NCBI GenBank assembly: GCA_017560255.1
Contig: JAFYOI010000056.1
Span: 1-46,638, forward strand
Length of the DNA: 46,638 nucleotides
Reading direction: 5' to 3'
Source: Clostridia bacterium
GTDB lineage: Bacteria; Bacillota; Clostridia; Oscillospirales; Acutalibacteraceae
Part shown: positions 9,212-18,215 of the stretch, piece by piece
Layout of the letters: every line of letters begins with the position of its first letter
How positions within the stretch are numbered: position 1 is the stretch's first letter
Position numbers and translations under genes: made by a program
Notes under the pieces: model-generated
Seen by the model: the letters and a program-made list of their open reading frames with translations, nothing else
What the model was told of the DNA's origin: nothing
The model's database searches: none

Positions 9212-9247
9212 AGACTATATATTATACTATTATACTATATATAGTCT
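9212..9247. promoter_or_regulatory. Operator-like inverted repeat upstream of the XRE gene
   Basis: Arms AGACTATATAT (9212-9222) and ATATATAGTCT (9237-9247) are an 11-bp perfect inverted repeat. The right arm is part of the box TATACTATATATAGTCT (9231-9247), which contains the perfect 12-bp palindrome ACTATATATAGT (9234-9245). TATAAT-like -10 sequences fall inside the repeat on the minus strand. Confidence 0.55.
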
Positions 9248-9400
9248 TATTTTCGCCAATGATGCCGCTTTTTCTATAAACTCCTCAACGGAACAATCCA
9301 GACCCGCAGCAGCAATTGCAATTTTCATTTCACGTTCAACTTCTTCAACAGAGACGTTTTCGCTTTCTGCTATCTGACGCAAAATTTTATTATATCGCAT
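9230..9400 (-). CDS. Conserved-type 56-aa small protein upstream of the XRE regulator
   Basis: The 56-aa frame begins MRYNKILRQIAESENV and continues with VEEVEREMKIAIAAAGLD. It has the composition and pattern of a short helical protein family that is common and uncharacterised in Firmicutes (ILRxIAxE-V-VEEVxxEM-xAI). GGGTGG lies 6 nt before the ATG. Its last codons run through the operator-like box (9231-9247), and an identical 17-bp box sits upstream (9426-9442). The protein is charged with no membrane segment. It could be a small adaptor or partner of the regulator; function is unknown. Confidence 0.7.
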   Translation of the reverse strand: MRYNKILRQIAESENVSVEEVEREMKIAIAAAGLDCSVEEFIEKAASLAKIRLYIV

Positions 9401-9425
9401 ACCGTCACCACCCTTCGTTATAAAC

Positions 9426-9442
9426 TATACTATATATAGTCT
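9426..9442. promoter_or_regulatory. Second operator-like box
   Basis: TATACTATATATAGTCT is identical over 17 bp to 9231-9247, with the 12-bp palindrome at 9429-9440. It lies 26 nt upstream of the 56-aa ORF start and abuts TATAGT/TTATAA promoter-like sequence on the minus strand. Confidence 0.55.
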
Positions 9443-9499
9443 ATCGAAGTTTGTCGGAATTTAATACTTAAAATAAAATTTTACGGTTTATTTTCCTCC

Positions 9500-9727
9500 G
9501 TTTTGCTACAAGGCAAAACACCTCGTCAGCGTGAGGCTGACGGGCGGATGATATCCACCCCTGCATGGTTGCTTTTAATTGCTGCTGAATCTGCGGGAGA
9601 ACACAGTTCTCCCCTACGATGTTGCGGGCGGTTTCTGCAATAATTCACAGGATGTCGCCCTGTACAAACCCTTATGCAAATGTAATCATACACAACACGG
9701 GTCAGTGGCAGAGCCACTGACCCGTGT
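9500..9727. repeat. Cluster of intergenic hairpin elements
   Basis: The 416-nt stretch between the 56-aa ORF and tuf has no credible gene. It contains three stem-loops: GTTTTGC/GCAAAAC (9500-9519), CGTCAGC/GCTGACG (9524-9542), and a 15-bp perfect stem ACACGGGTCAGTGGC/GCCACTGACCCGTGT with loop AGA (9695-9727). The last resembles the hairpin at 20563-20579 (GGC-AGA-GCC core). The composition is that of dispersed non-coding repeats rather than a gene. Confidence 0.5.
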
Positions 9728-9750
9728 GCAATATATTCAGGAAAAACTCA

Positions 9751-9778
9751 AGGGCACCTTGCGGAAGCAAGATGCCCT
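9751..9778 (-). terminator. Terminator of the str operon, after tuf
   Basis: Arms AGGGCACCTTGC / GCAAGATGCCCT (one mismatch) with a GGAA loop are followed on the minus strand by TTGAGTTTTTCC, 39 nt past the tuf stop. Confidence 0.85.
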
Positions 9779-9816
9779 TAATTTAACTAATTATTACTGA
9801 TCAAGCAGAGTAAAAA

Positions 9817-11019
9817 TTACTCGTTGATAGCGATAACAACGCCAGAACCTACAGTTCTACCACCCTCACGGATAGCGAAGCGGAGACCCTCTTCGATAGC
9901 GATAGGAGTGATGAGTTCTACGTCCATCTCAACGTTATCGCCAGGCATACACATCTCAACACCAGCGGGGAGGCTGATTACGCCTGTAACGTCAGTTGTT
10001 CTGAAGTAGAACTGGGGACGGTAGTTGTTGAAGAACGGAGTATGTCTGCCGCCTTCATCCTTGCTCAATACGTAAACCTGACCACGGAACTTTGTGTGGG
10101 GGTTGATTGAACCGGGCTTGGAAAGAACCTGTCCACGCTCGATTTCAGATCTCTGAATACCTCTGAGAAGTGCGCCGATGTTGTCGCCTGCCTCAGCGTA
10201 GTCAAGAATCTTTCTGAACATTTCGATACCTGTACAAACTGTCTTTCTTCTCTCATCGCTGAGACCAACGATTTCGAGTTCCTCACCAGTTCTGAGCTGG
10301 CCTCTCTCAACTCTACCTGTAGCAACTGTACCACGACCTGTGATTGTGAATACATCCTCAACAGGCATAAGGAAGGGAAGGTCTGCCTTACGGTCCGGAG
10401 TCGGGATGTAAGAATCAACAGCTTCCATAAGCTTTACGATCGGAGCGTATGCGGGATCGCTCTGATCAGAAGAGCCACACTCAAGAGCCATGAGAGCAGA
10501 ACCCTGGATAACCGGGATGTCATCGCCGGGGAACTCGTAGCTGGAAAGTGTCTCTCTGATTTCCATCTCAACGAGCTCGAGAAGTTCGGGATCGTCTACC
10601 TGGTCGCACTTGTTCATGAATACAACAATGTACGGAACGCCTACCTGACGAGCGAGGAGGATGTGCTCTTTTGTCTGAGCCATCGGGCCGTCTGTAGCAG
10701 CGATAACGAGGATAGCACCGTCCATCTGAGCAGCACCAGTGATCATGTTCTTGATGTAGTCAGCGTGGCCAGGGCAGTCAACGTGAGCGTAGTGACGTGT
10801 CTCTGTCTGGTACTCAACGTGAGAGGTGTTGATTGTGATACCTCTTGCTCTCTCCTCGGGAGCCTTGTCGATGTTAGCGTAGTCTGTGAATGCTGCGCCA
10901 CCTGTCAAGGACAATACCTTTGTGATTGCTGCTGTAAGAGTTGTCTTACCGTGGTCAACGTGACCGATAGTACCAATGTTTACGTGCGGTTTACTTCTTT
11001 CAAATTTTTCCTTTGCCAT
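9817..11019 (-). CDS. tuf: Elongation factor Tu
   Basis: This 400-aa GTPase delivers aminoacyl-tRNA to the ribosome. It is full length: [15 protein letters not shown]-loop GHVDHGKT, switch I RARGIT, DCPGH, NKCD, and two C-terminal beta-barrel domains ending VVIAINE. GGAGG lies 8 nt before the ATG. It is the last gene of the str operon, 61 nt after fusA. Confidence 0.98.
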   Translation of the reverse strand: MAKEKFERSKPHVNIGTIGHVDHGKTTLTAAITKVLSLTGGAAFTDYANIDKAPEERARGITINTSHVEYQTETRHYAHVDCPGHADYIKNMITGAAQMDGAILVIAATDGPMAQTKEHILLARQVGVPYIVVFMNKCDQVDDPELLELVEMEIRETLSSYEFPGDDIPVIQGSALMALECGSSDQSDPAYAPIVKLMEAVDSYIPTPDRKADLPFLMPVEDVFTITGRGTVATGRVERGQLRTGEELEIVGLSDERRKTVCTGIEMFRKILDYAEAGDNIGALLRGIQRSEIERGQVLSKPGSINPHTKFRGQVYVLSKDEGGRHTPFFNNYRPQFYFRTTDVTGVISLPAGVEMCMPGDNVEMDVELITPIAIEEGLRFAIREGGRTVGSGVVIAINE

Positions 11020-11080
11020 TGTGAATTTCCTCCTTCATTTTTAGGATTAAATAATTGTTTATTAGTTTATTAAAAAGGAA

Positions 11081-13159
11081 CTAGTCCTTTTTGCCTCTTT
11101 CACTGATGATGCTCTCAGAAATATTCTTCGGAACTTCAGCATAATGGCTGGGCTCCATAGAATACTGGCCACGACCCTGTGTCTTGGAACGGAGGTCTGT
11201 TGCATAACCAAACATCTCAGAAAGCGGAACAAACGCGTTGATCTGCTCAACACCGTTTCTGGACTCCATGCCCTGCATAAGTCCACGTCTTGAGTTGATG
11301 TCACCGATAACATCACCCATGTAATCACTGGGAACAATAACTGTAACCTTCATGATAGGCTCAAGCAAGATCGGAGACGCCTTCTTCATAGCCTCTTTGA
11401 ACGCCATTGAACCGGCAATCTTAAACGCCATTTCAGAGGAGTCAACTTCGTGGTAAGAACCATCGTAAAGTGTTACCTTTGTATCTACTACGTTGTAGCC
11501 AGCGAGTACGCCGGAGAGCATTGCGCCCTTGATACCTGCTTCAGCAGGACCGATGTATTCCTTCGGAATAGCACCGCCGACAACCTCGTTAACGAACTCG
11601 TAGCCCTTCTGCGGGTTAGGTTCAATTCTGATCTTAACGTGACCGTACTGACCCTTACCACCGGACTGACGAGCGTATTTCATGTCAACGTCAGCATTTT
11701 TAGTAATTGTTTCCTTATAAGCAACCTGCGGCTTACCAACGTTTGCCTCAACCTTGAACTCACGAAGCATTCTGTCAACGATGATTTCGAGGTGAAGTTC
11801 GCCCATGCCGGCGATGATGGTCTGTCCGGTTTCTTCATCGGTGTAGCAACGGAATGTCGGGTCTTCCTCAGCAAGTTTCTGAAGAGCGATACCCATCTTC
11901 TCCTGACCAGCCTTTGTTTTCGGCTCGATAGCAACACGGATAACAGGCTCCGGGAATTCCATTGACTCAAGAATTACGGGGTGTTTCTCATCACAGAGAG
12001 TATCACCTGTTGTTGTGTTCTTAAGACCAACAGCGGCTGCGATATCACCAGAGTAGCAGATATCGATATCCTGTCTGTTATTAGCGTGCATTTGGAGAAT
12101 ACGTCCCATTCTCTCTTTATTGTTCTTTACAGAGTTGTATACTGTTGAACCGGCAGCAACTGTACCGGAATATACACGGAAGAAGCAGAGTTTACCAACA
12201 AACGGGTCAGTAGCGATCTTGAATGCAAGCGCTGCAAACGGCTCGTCATCAGTAGAGTTTCTTACTTCCTCTTCCTCTGTATCGGGATTTATGCCGCGGA
12301 TAGCCTCGACGTCTGTCGGAGCGGGCATATAATCAACGATTGCATCAAGGAGCATCTGTACACCCTTGTTACGGTAGGAAGTACCGCAGCAAACGGGAAC
12401 GATTGTGTTATCAATTGTACCCTTACGGATAGCAGCCTTGATTTCTGCGATTGTAATCTCCTCACCCTCAAGGAACTTCATTGTGAGTTCGTCGTCTGTT
12501 TCAGCAACTCTCTCAATAAGTTCATCGTGGTATGTCTGAGCGATTTCAACCATATCCTCCGGAATCGGCTCGTGTCTGACATCCTTGCCGAGGTCATCAT
12601 AATAAACCTCCGCTCTCATCTCTACGAGGTCAACGATTCCTTTGAATGTGTCTTCAGAGCCGATCGGCAACTGAATCGGAACAGCGTTACATTTGAGTCT
12701 GTCTTTCATCATAGATACAACTCTATAGAAATCAGCGCCCATAATATCCATCTTGTTAACGTACGCCATTCTCGGAACCTTGTACTTTGTAGCCTGATGC
12801 CATACGGTCTCAGACTGGGGCTCAACGCCGCCCTTTGCACAGAGAACTGTTACAGAACCGTCGAGAACTCTGAGTGAACGCTCAACTTCTACTGTAAAGT
12901 CAACGTGGCCGGGGGTGTCGATGATATTGATACGGTGCTCTTTCCAGAAACAAGTTGTAGCAGCGGATGTGATGGTAATACCTCTCTCCTGCTCCTGCTC
13001 CATCCAGTCCATTGTAGCGGCACCTTCATGAGTCTCACCGAGCTTGTGTGTTCTACCTGTGTAGAAAAGAATTCTTTCGGTAGTTGTAGTTTTACCAGCG
13101 TCGATATGAGCCATAATACCAATATTTCTTGTTTTTTCAAGTGATACTTGTCTAGCCAT
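11081..13159 (-). CDS. fusA: Elongation factor G
   Basis: This 692-aa translocase GTPase moves tRNA and mRNA through the ribosome and helps in recycling. It has all five domains: G domain with [22 protein letters not shown] and NKMD; domain IV with GGKGQYGHV; and a C-terminal domain with SRRG. GGAGG lies 7 nt before the ATG. It sits 27 nt downstream of rpsG and upstream of tuf in the classical order. No antibiotic-resistance paralogue features are seen. Confidence 0.98.
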   Translation of the reverse strand: MARQVSLEKTRNIGIMAHIDAGKTTTTERILFYTGRTHKLGETHEGAATMDWMEQEQERGITITSAATTCFWKEHRINIIDTPGHVDFTVEVERSLRVLDGSVTVLCAKGGVEPQSETVWHQATKYKVPRMAYVNKMDIMGADFYRVVSMMKDRLKCNAVPIQLPIGSEDTFKGIVDLVEMRAEVYYDDLGKDVRHEPIPEDMVEIAQTYHDELIERVAETDDELTMKFLEGEEITIAEIKAAIRKGTIDNTIVPVCCGTSYRNKGVQMLLDAIVDYMPAPTDVEAIRGINPDTEEEEVRNSTDDEPFAALAFKIATDPFVGKLCFFRVYSGTVAAGSTVYNSVKNNKERMGRILQMHANNRQDIDICYSGDIAAAVGLKNTTTGDTLCDEKHPVILESMEFPEPVIRVAIEPKTKAGQEKMGIALQKLAEEDPTFRCYTDEETGQTIIAGMGELHLEIIVDRMLREFKVEANVGKPQVAYKETITKNADVDMKYARQSGGKGQYGHVKIRIEPNPQKGYEFVNEVVGGAIPKEYIGPAEAGIKGAMLSGVLAGYNVVDTKVTLYDGSYHEVDSSEMAFKIAGSMAFKEAMKKASPILLEPIMKVTVIVPSDYMGDVIGDINSRRGLMQGMESRNGVEQINAFVPLSEMFGYATDLRSKTQGRGQYSMEPSHYAEVPKNISESIISERGKKD

Positions 13160-13186
13160 ATTTTCCTCCTATGAAAACCGGTAAGA

Positions 13187-13657
13187 CTACCATCTGTAAT
13201 GTGCAAAAGCCTTGTTTGCCTCTGCCATTCTGTGTGTATCTTCACGCTTCTTGAATGCACCACCGGTGCTGTTTACTGCGTCCATGATCTCGCCTGCAAG
13301 TCTTTCCTTCATTGTCTTTTCAGAACGGGAACGGCTGTAAAGCGTAATCCAACGCAATCCGAGGGTCTGCTTCCTTTCGGGACGAACTTCCATCGGAACT
13401 TGGTAGGTTGAACCACCTACACGGCGAGCCTTAACTTCGAGCTGGGGCATTACGTTCTCCATAGCAGCCTCAAAAACCTCAAGGGGTTCTTTACCTGTCT
13501 TAACCTGGATAATTTCGAATGCGCCGTAGACGATCTTCTGTGCTACGCCTTTCTTTCCATCATACATAATGTTGTTGATGAGTCTTGTTACTAACTTTGA
13601 ATTGTAAAGCGGATCCGGCAAAACGTCACGTTTTGCAATCTGGCCTCTTCTTGGCAC
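13187..13657 (-). CDS. rpsG: 30S ribosomal protein S7
   Basis: This 156-aa primary 16S rRNA-binding protein of the small-subunit head has the usual bacterial length. It begins [20 protein letters not shown] and ends [11 protein letters not shown]. The start is a GTG with AGGAGGG 6 nt upstream; longer in-frame starts do not fit the family. It lies 27 nt before fusA. Confidence 0.96.
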   Translation of the reverse strand: MPRRGQIAKRDVLPDPLYNSKLVTRLINNIMYDGKKGVAQKIVYGAFEIIQVKTGKEPLEVFEAAMENVMPQLEVKARRVGGSTYQVPMEVRPERKQTLGLRWITLYSRSRSEKTMKERLAGEIMDAVNSTGGAFKKREDTHRMAEANKAFAHYRW

Positions 13658-13830
13658 TTCGCTTCCCTCCTTCATATTGATGATATCATAGGTACTCGAG
13701 TGACAAAATCCTCGTTGCGCCAATGGAAGCCATATATATAGTATATAACTCACATTGGTTGAAATAATCTTCAAGCCTGCAAGAAGTTATTTTGTCTTTC
13801 TAAAAAATTGTTTAGGCAGCGTAAGCAAGA
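13658..13830 (-). other. 173-nt rpsL-rpsG intergenic leader
   Basis: The gap is long for this operon. On the minus strand it can form AATAACTTC/GAAGATTATT (one bulge) around a TTGCAGGCTT loop and a longer-range CCAATG/CATTGG pairing, then an AT-rich TATATACTATATATATGG tract. No ORF and no U-tract terminator are seen. In E. coli the S12-S7 spacer is the S7 autoregulatory target; a similar role here is inference only. Confidence 0.3.
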
Positions 13831-14256
13831 TTACTTAGATGCTCCTGCCTTCGGGCGCTTAGCGCCGTACTTGGAACGGGACTGCATTCTCTTTGCAACG
13901 CCCTGTGTATCAAGTGTACCTCTGATGATGTGGTAACGCACACCAGGAAGGTCCTTTACACGGCCGCCACGGATAAGAACAACGCTGTGTTCCTGAAGGT
14001 TATGGCCGATACCCGGAATGTAAGCGGATACCTCGATACCGTTTGTAAGACGTACTCTCGCAATCTTTCTAAGAGCGGAGTTCGGCTTTTTAGGAGTCAT
14101 TGTCTTAACAGCGGTACAAACGCCTCTCTTCTGCGGGGAGTCCTGATCAGTAGCAACACGCTTCTTACTGTTCCATCCCTTCAAAAGAGCCGGAGCCTTT
14201 GCCTTCTTCTCTGTTGCCTCTCGTCCTTTACGAACAAGTTGGTTAAAGGTTGGCAT
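13831..14256 (-). CDS. rpsL: 30S ribosomal protein S12
   Basis: This 141-aa decoding-centre protein begins [13 protein letters not shown] and carries the conserved [11 protein letters not shown] and [14 protein letters not shown] segments. The usual Lys at the streptomycin site is present (TPKKPNS). AGGAGG lies 6 nt upstream of this ATG; an upstream in-frame start lacks a ribosome site. It is first in the str operon, with a consensus promoter upstream. Confidence 0.98.
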   Translation of the reverse strand: MPTFNQLVRKGREATEKKAKAPALLKGWNSKKRVATDQDSPQKRGVCTAVKTMTPKKPNSALRKIARVRLTNGIEVSAYIPGIGHNLQEHSVVLIRGGRVKDLPGVRYHIIRGTLDTQGVAKRMQSRSKYGAKRPKAGASK

Positions 14257-14337
14257 ATTACACCTCCTATAGAATTTTTTGCCTGTGAAATCAATTTTAC
14301 AATCGATTTTTGGGCGCACTTGCCCACAGACTTTTTT

Positions 14338-14366
14338 AATATACCATTAAAGTATATAATTGTCAA
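14338..14366 (-). promoter_or_regulatory. str operon promoter
   Basis: TTGACA, a 17-nt spacer and TATATT read on the minus strand, about 82 nt before the rpsL start. This is near-consensus, as expected for a ribosomal operon. Confidence 0.85.
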
Positions 14367-14435
14367 CACCTAAATCATTTTTTTGCAACTCTTTTTGCTT
14401 TTTTGTTAACCCTTTTCAGCGTTGATATAACAACG

Positions 14436-14482
14436 AAAGCGCCGATTGTGCACTTTATACACAAACGGCACTTTGGCGCTTT
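14436..14482. terminator. Long hairpin between rpsL and queT
   Basis: Arms AAAGCGCC / GGCGCTTT enclose an inner TTGTG/CACAA pairing. It lies between two divergent promoters, so it is not an obvious terminator of either neighbour; it may insulate them. Confidence 0.4.
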
Positions 14483-14533
14483 AATTTGACGAATTGAAAA
14501 ATACATTTTTTGCATTCAAATTCGTTTTGAGTA

Positions 14534-14562
14534 TTGAATTTAACAAAAATCTGTTGTATAAT
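14534..14562 (+). promoter_or_regulatory. queT promoter
   Basis: TTGAAT, a 17-nt spacer and TATAAT read on the plus strand, ending 16 nt before the riboswitch aptamer. Confidence 0.75.
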
Positions 14563-14578
14563 CCCCCTTGACTTTGTC

Positions 14579-14621
14579 GGTGAGTTCGAAACCTTCCTCA
14601 CCTAAAACAAAACTAAAGGAG
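14579..14621 (+). promoter_or_regulatory. preQ1-I riboswitch (translational type)
   Basis: A compact aptamer precedes a QueT gene. P1 is GGTGAG/CTCACC (14579-14584 and 14597-14602), the loop is TTCGAAACCTTC, and an A-rich tail TAAAACAAAACTAAAGGAG follows. CCTT in the loop can pair with AAGG in the tail to form the H-type pseudoknot. That tail is the Shine-Dalgarno site of the next gene (ATG at 14631), so ligand binding would block translation. This layout matches class I preQ1 riboswitches. Confidence 0.85.
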
Positions 14622-14630
14622 AATTTAAAA

Positions 14631-15116
14631 ATGAAAAAGTCAAAAACGCTCCCCGTCACCCAGGCGGCTTTAATCGCCGCACTGTACGTTGCGCTCACTT
14701 TCGTCACGTCGTCATTCGGACTCGCAAGCGGCCCGATTCAGTTACGACTGTCGGAAGCGCTGACAATCCTGCCGTACTTTACTCCCGCCGCAGTCCCCGG
14801 ACTGTTCGTCGGATGCATACTTGCGAACATTGTTTCACAGTGTGCGTTATGGGATATTATTTTCGGCAGTATCGCAACACTGATCGGGGCTATTTTTACG
14901 CGAATTCTGAGGAAGCACAAGTTTCTTGCCCCCGTACCTCCGATTATTGCAAACGTCCTCATAGTTCCGTTTGTAATTGCAAACGTCTACGGCTCACAGT
15001 ACAGTATCCCATTCCTTATGTTAACTGTCGGAATAGGAGAAATTCTCTCCTGCGGAGTGTTGGGAATGGTACTGCTGACCGCCCTTAACAAACACAAGGA
15101 GAGAATTTTTAAATAA
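14631..15116 (+). CDS. queT: QueT-family queuosine-precursor transporter
   Basis: This 161-aa integral membrane protein has about five to six hydrophobic segments and conserved family features (QLRLSEALTILPYFTPAAVPGLFVGC). It is the substrate-binding S component of an ECF transporter, thought to import preQ1 or a related queuosine precursor. The ATG with AAAGGAG 9 nt upstream was chosen; an upstream frame runs through the riboswitch and is not used. The preQ1-I aptamer directly upstream supports the substrate. Its stop codon abuts the stop of the convergent DHHW gene with no bases between and no terminator visible. Confidence 0.92.
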   Translation: MKKSKTLPVTQAALIAALYVALTFVTSSFGLASGPIQLRLSEALTILPYFTPAAVPGLFVGCILANIVSQCALWDIIFGSIATLIGAIFTRILRKHKFLAPVPPIIANVLIVPFVIANVYGSQYSIPFLMLTVGIGEILSCGVLGMVLLTALNKHKERIFK

Positions 15117-16247
15117 CTATCTCAGTACGATATCCGTACTCTCTGTAAAATTATCAATGCTGTACATAAACAGCACCCTATCAATTTCATTCTCCGTTAT
15201 CAAATCAGTAAGCGCGCGTCTGTAATAGCGCAAATCGACCATTACGATTTCACTGTAATGCTCCGCCAGAAACGGAACAAGACAATGTGCGAAACTGTCC
15301 TTGACAACAAGCAACCTGCCACCCTGCGCGGTGGCATTTTTTATTTTTACAACGCTGTGGTTACCGTTGAGGAAACCGTTATACTTATCGGATGAAGCAA
15401 ACTGCTCATCAAAGAACATCGTATCGTAAGCCTCCGCTCCCCTGCCGTCATCAATTTCGACGGTTACGGAAGTCAGATTTTTATTCTTCCACACTTCGAT
15501 AACGTCGCTATCGGTATACCAATAGCCCGAACTTGAGTATGAAGTGCCGTAAAATCCCTCAACTAACGACTTTTCAAACTGCGTTTCAGCAGTAGGTTCA
15601 ATGCCGAGAGTGCCGCAAATCTCAACGTAAGCCAGATAAGCACCGTAGGACGTCCAGTGATGGTCCGTCCTGTAATAAAGTCCGTTTTCACCCTTATTTG
15701 CAAGCAGCGTTTTCGACAAATCAACAAAATCAAGCGAGCCGCTCACCGCTTCGGAAACCGCCGCGTAATTTCTCTCGTCGTTATACTCAAGGTGGTTAAG
15801 CGGGAGTTTATCGCTGTAAACATAGCCCTTTGAGGGTGCAAGCGCAAACGCAACGGGAATATTGAGATTTTTTGCAAACCCCGCAACACGAAGCGCGTTT
15901 GTCTGAAGCCTTTCAAAATCATCAACCGGCTTTTCAATAAGGTATCCATCCTTGCCGAGATAAACTCCGTTCGAACCGTTATTGCCCGTAAGATAACTAT
16001 AATAGGAGTTTATGCCGACGAACATACTTCTGAACGGCGCCTGGTCGGCAAGGTACTTTTCAATCCCTTCGGTGTAACTACCGTCAAGTAACGCTTCTTT
16101 ACTGAATTTCGGAAATTCAGCAAGGTAGCGTTTTTCACTTTCTGAAAACGTTCCTTTAGGCAGTACGATAAAAAGGATCGTAAAAACAAGCATAAACGCT
16201 ATAAAAACGAAAGATATCAAATTCTCTTTTAAATTTACTTTTTTCAA
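15117..16247 (-). CDS. DHHW-family (AlgX/AlgJ-like) cell-surface protein
   Basis: This ~376-aa protein has one N-terminal membrane anchor (about 8-32) and an SGNH-like extracellular domain. The family name motif appears as YYRTDHHWTSYGAY (about 195-205), with LAPSKGYVY before it and VVKDSFAHCLVPFL after it, the usual Ser-bearing block. Such proteins pair with MBOAT acyltransferases in O-acetylation of surface polysaccharides, as AlgJ/AlgX do for alginate. The start is probably a TTG with GGGAGG 8 nt upstream; a TTG 18 nt further up is less likely. It follows the MBOAT gene by 18 nt. Confidence 0.85.
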   Translation of the reverse strand: MKKVNLKENLISFVFIAFMLVFTILFIVLPKGTFSESEKRYLAEFPKFSKEALLDGSYTEGIEKYLADQAPFRSMFVGINSYYSYLTGNNGSNGVYLGKDGYLIEKPVDDFERLQTNALRVAGFAKNLNIPVAFALAPSKGYVYSDKLPLNHLEYNDERNYAAVSEAVSGSLDFVDLSKTLLANKGENGLYYRTDHHWTSYGAYLAYVEICGTLGIEPTAETQFEKSLVEGFYGTSYSSSGYWYTDSDVIEVWKNKNLTSVTVEIDDGRGAEAYDTMFFDEQFASSDKYNGFLNGNHSVVKIKNATAQGGRLLVVKDSFAHCLVPFLAEHYSEIVMVDLRYYRRALTDLITENEIDRVLFMYSIDNFTESTDIVLR

Positions 16248-16265
16248 ATTCAATACCTCCCGCAA

Positions 16266-17675
16266 CTAAAATCTGAAATAAAGGAAAGGATTGTAACTTT
16301 GGTTTACAAGGCTTGCCACACACAGAGCAAGTACCGCAAACGTACCGATGCTTTCAACAACGGTAAATCCCCACCCCTTGCCTTTGAAGTAAAGGTAGAT
16401 TTTTTTGAGAATCGGCGTTGAAGCAATTACCGCAAATATAATAAGCGGCAAATAACTGATGACACTTGTAAGTGCCTGACCGCTGATGAGCGAACCGCTG
16501 AAAAGAGTTTTAAAGAACTCAAATCCCGCACTTAATCCGCCCTGTCCATCCTCATAGAAGAATATTACCCAACCGATGACGACGACAATGAGCGCGTAAA
16601 TATGGCTGATAAATTTCGGCAATTTCTCAAGTAATTTATAAAGGAAGAGTTTTTCGATAAGGAGAAACACTGCAAAATACATTCCCCAGAGAATGAAGTT
16701 CCAACTTGCACCGTGCCACAGTCCCGTCAAAAACCACACCACGAGGATATTGAACAAAGTCCTGCCCGTGCCTCGCCTGTTACCGCCGAGAGGAATGTAA
16801 ACATACTCCCTGAACCAAGTTCCGAGAGAGATGTGCCATCTGCGCCAGAATTCAGTAATACTCTTTGAAATATACGGATAATCAAAGTTTTTAAGAAATT
16901 CAAATCCCATCATATTGCCAAGGCCTCGCGCCATATCGGAATATCCGCTGAAATCAAAATAAATCTGGAACGAGAAAGCAATAATTCCAATCCACGAGCC
17001 AAGAACACCGTTAGTTTCACTCGTTGCGCGCAAGATGTCCCAAAGCGCGCCCATCTGGTTAGCGATAAGCACTTTTTTAGCAAGTCCCATCACGAAAAGG
17101 CGCACACCGTTTGAAAAAAGTTCGAGTTTCTCTCTACGGTGCTGAAGTTGCTCCGCAACGTCCTTATACCTTACAATCGGACCCGCAATAAGTTGCGGGA
17201 AAAGAACAACGTAAGCACCGAAACTTATAGGGTTTTTCTGCGCTTCGGCATCACCCCTGTAAATATCGATTGAATATGACATTGTCTGGAAAGTATAAAA
17301 AGAAATGCCAATTGGAAGCGCAACCTCAATAACGGGAATATTGAGAAACGGCACGACCACTTTGAGCGTATTGGAAATAAATCCCGCATATTTGAAGAAT
17401 CCAAGAAGCGCGAGATTTATCACCGCAGAACTTACAACGAGCCCTTTGGCAAGTTTCGGTTTTGTCAACCTGTATTTTGCAATAAACCAACCATGCGAAT
17501 AATCAACAACAGTTGAAAACAGCATTAAAAGAACGTACAGCGGTTCACCCCATCCGTAAAAGATGAGGCTTACTACAAACAGCCATAGATTTCTGAACTT
17601 GCGCGGCACGCAATAATATATCAAAAGGGTTATAGTCAGATAGAACCCTAAAAATACAAGACTTGAAAATACCAA
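16266..17675 (-). CDS. MBOAT-family O-acyltransferase (AlgI/DltB-like)
   Basis: This 469-aa polytopic membrane protein has about 11 hydrophobic segments. It carries the MBOAT core: ITEFWRRWHISLGTWFREYVY and the active-site His in WFLTGLWHGASWNFILWG (about 315-330). It would pass acyl groups, typically acetyl, across the membrane onto an extracellular polymer. The start is TTG with AGGGG 8 nt upstream. Together with the DHHW protein downstream and a lipoprotein upstream, it forms a surface-polysaccharide O-acetylation set. DltB is less likely because no dltA, dltC or dltD is nearby. Confidence 0.93.
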   Translation of the reverse strand: MVFSSLVFLGFYLTITLLIYYCVPRKFRNLWLFVVSLIFYGWGEPLYVLLMLFSTVVDYSHGWFIAKYRLTKPKLAKGLVVSSAVINLALLGFFKYAGFISNTLKVVVPFLNIPVIEVALPIGISFYTFQTMSYSIDIYRGDAEAQKNPISFGAYVVLFPQLIAGPIVRYKDVAEQLQHRREKLELFSNGVRLFVMGLAKKVLIANQMGALWDILRATSETNGVLGSWIGIIAFSFQIYFDFSGYSDMARGLGNMMGFEFLKNFDYPYISKSITEFWRRWHISLGTWFREYVYIPLGGNRRGTGRTLFNILVVWFLTGLWHGASWNFILWGMYFAVFLLIEKLFLYKLLEKLPKFISHIYALIVVVIGWVIFFYEDGQGGLSAGFEFFKTLFSGSLISGQALTSVISYLPLIIFAVIASTPILKKIYLYFKGKGWGFTVVESIGTFAVLALCVASLVNQSYNPFLYFRF

Positions 17676-17700
17676 CGTAATTACCCCTTGGTTTTATATT

Positions 17701-18195
17701 TTAAAACTTTGAACCAAAAATTTCAGCCATACGTGTTGCATCGGAAGAAATAAACAGAGTTACGTAGTTACCCTTTGTTTCAACCTTGCAAGCCGCCGCA
17801 ATCTGATATTGGTCGGGCAAATAGTTGTTCATCTGATTTTTTACGTCTTCAAGTCTGTTATTAAGACTTGTTTTAATTCTTTCAAGCGCATCGGCATCGG
17901 TTGCCTCTACCATTACAATTTCGTCGCACTGAATACCTGTGCCGTTTATTTTAACCGCAAACTGTTTAACGTCCTGCTCTTTGATACCGTAATACTGCAT
18001 AAGCAAATCCGTTGCGGTAATATCGTCCATATTTTCGGGCAAGGTGACTGCGCCTTCAATTTCCGTCATAACTGCTTTCAAATCAACGTTTGCGTTTACG
18101 TTGGACGTTGTTGTGGTTGTGTCGCCGTTACCTGCGCAAGCGCAGAAAACTAACAAAAGCGACAAAATCATAAGCGTACAAAAAATCTTTTTCAT
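17701..18195 (-). CDS. DUF4358-type lipoprotein
   Basis: This ~164-aa protein has a lipoprotein signal (MKKIFCTLMILSLLLVF then a CAC lipobox, about residue 19) and a Thr-rich linker. Its alpha/beta domain has the NMDDITATDLLMQYYGI and LERIKTSLNNRLEDVKNQM patterns seen in DUF4358 proteins. These recur beside MBOAT/DHHW pairs in Clostridia; the role is unknown. AGAGAGG lies upstream of the chosen ATG. It sits 20 nt after the large membrane protein and 25 nt before the MBOAT gene. Confidence 0.8.
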   Translation of the reverse strand: MKKIFCTLMILSLLLVFCACAGNGDTTTTTSNVNANVDLKAVMTEIEGAVTLPENMDDITATDLLMQYYGIKEQDVKQFAVKINGTGIQCDEIVMVEATDADALERIKTSLNNRLEDVKNQMNNYLPDQYQIAAACKVETKGNYVTLFISSDATRMAEIFGSKF

Positions 18196-18215
18196 TTCAA
18201 TCAAACCTCTCTTTT

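Noticed and set aside
8920-9400. Toxin-antitoxin pair
   Set aside because: The 56-aa protein shows no toxin fold and resembles a common small helical family; the XRE gene is second and promoter-proximal boxes suggest simple autoregulation. No direct evidence of toxicity.
9526-9800. Short plus- and minus-strand frames between the XRE module and tuf
   Set aside because: They span hairpin repeats and the tuf terminator and have no start context.
13715-13760. Third copy of the XRE operator box in the rpsL-rpsG spacer
   Set aside because: It shares only about 13 bp of AT-only alternating sequence (TATATATAGTATA) and lacks the palindrome with C/G ends; chance similarity is likely.
14568-14630. 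21-codon N-terminal extension of QueT
   Set aside because: It would translate through the preQ1 aptamer and before the Shine-Dalgarno site; the family starts at 14631.
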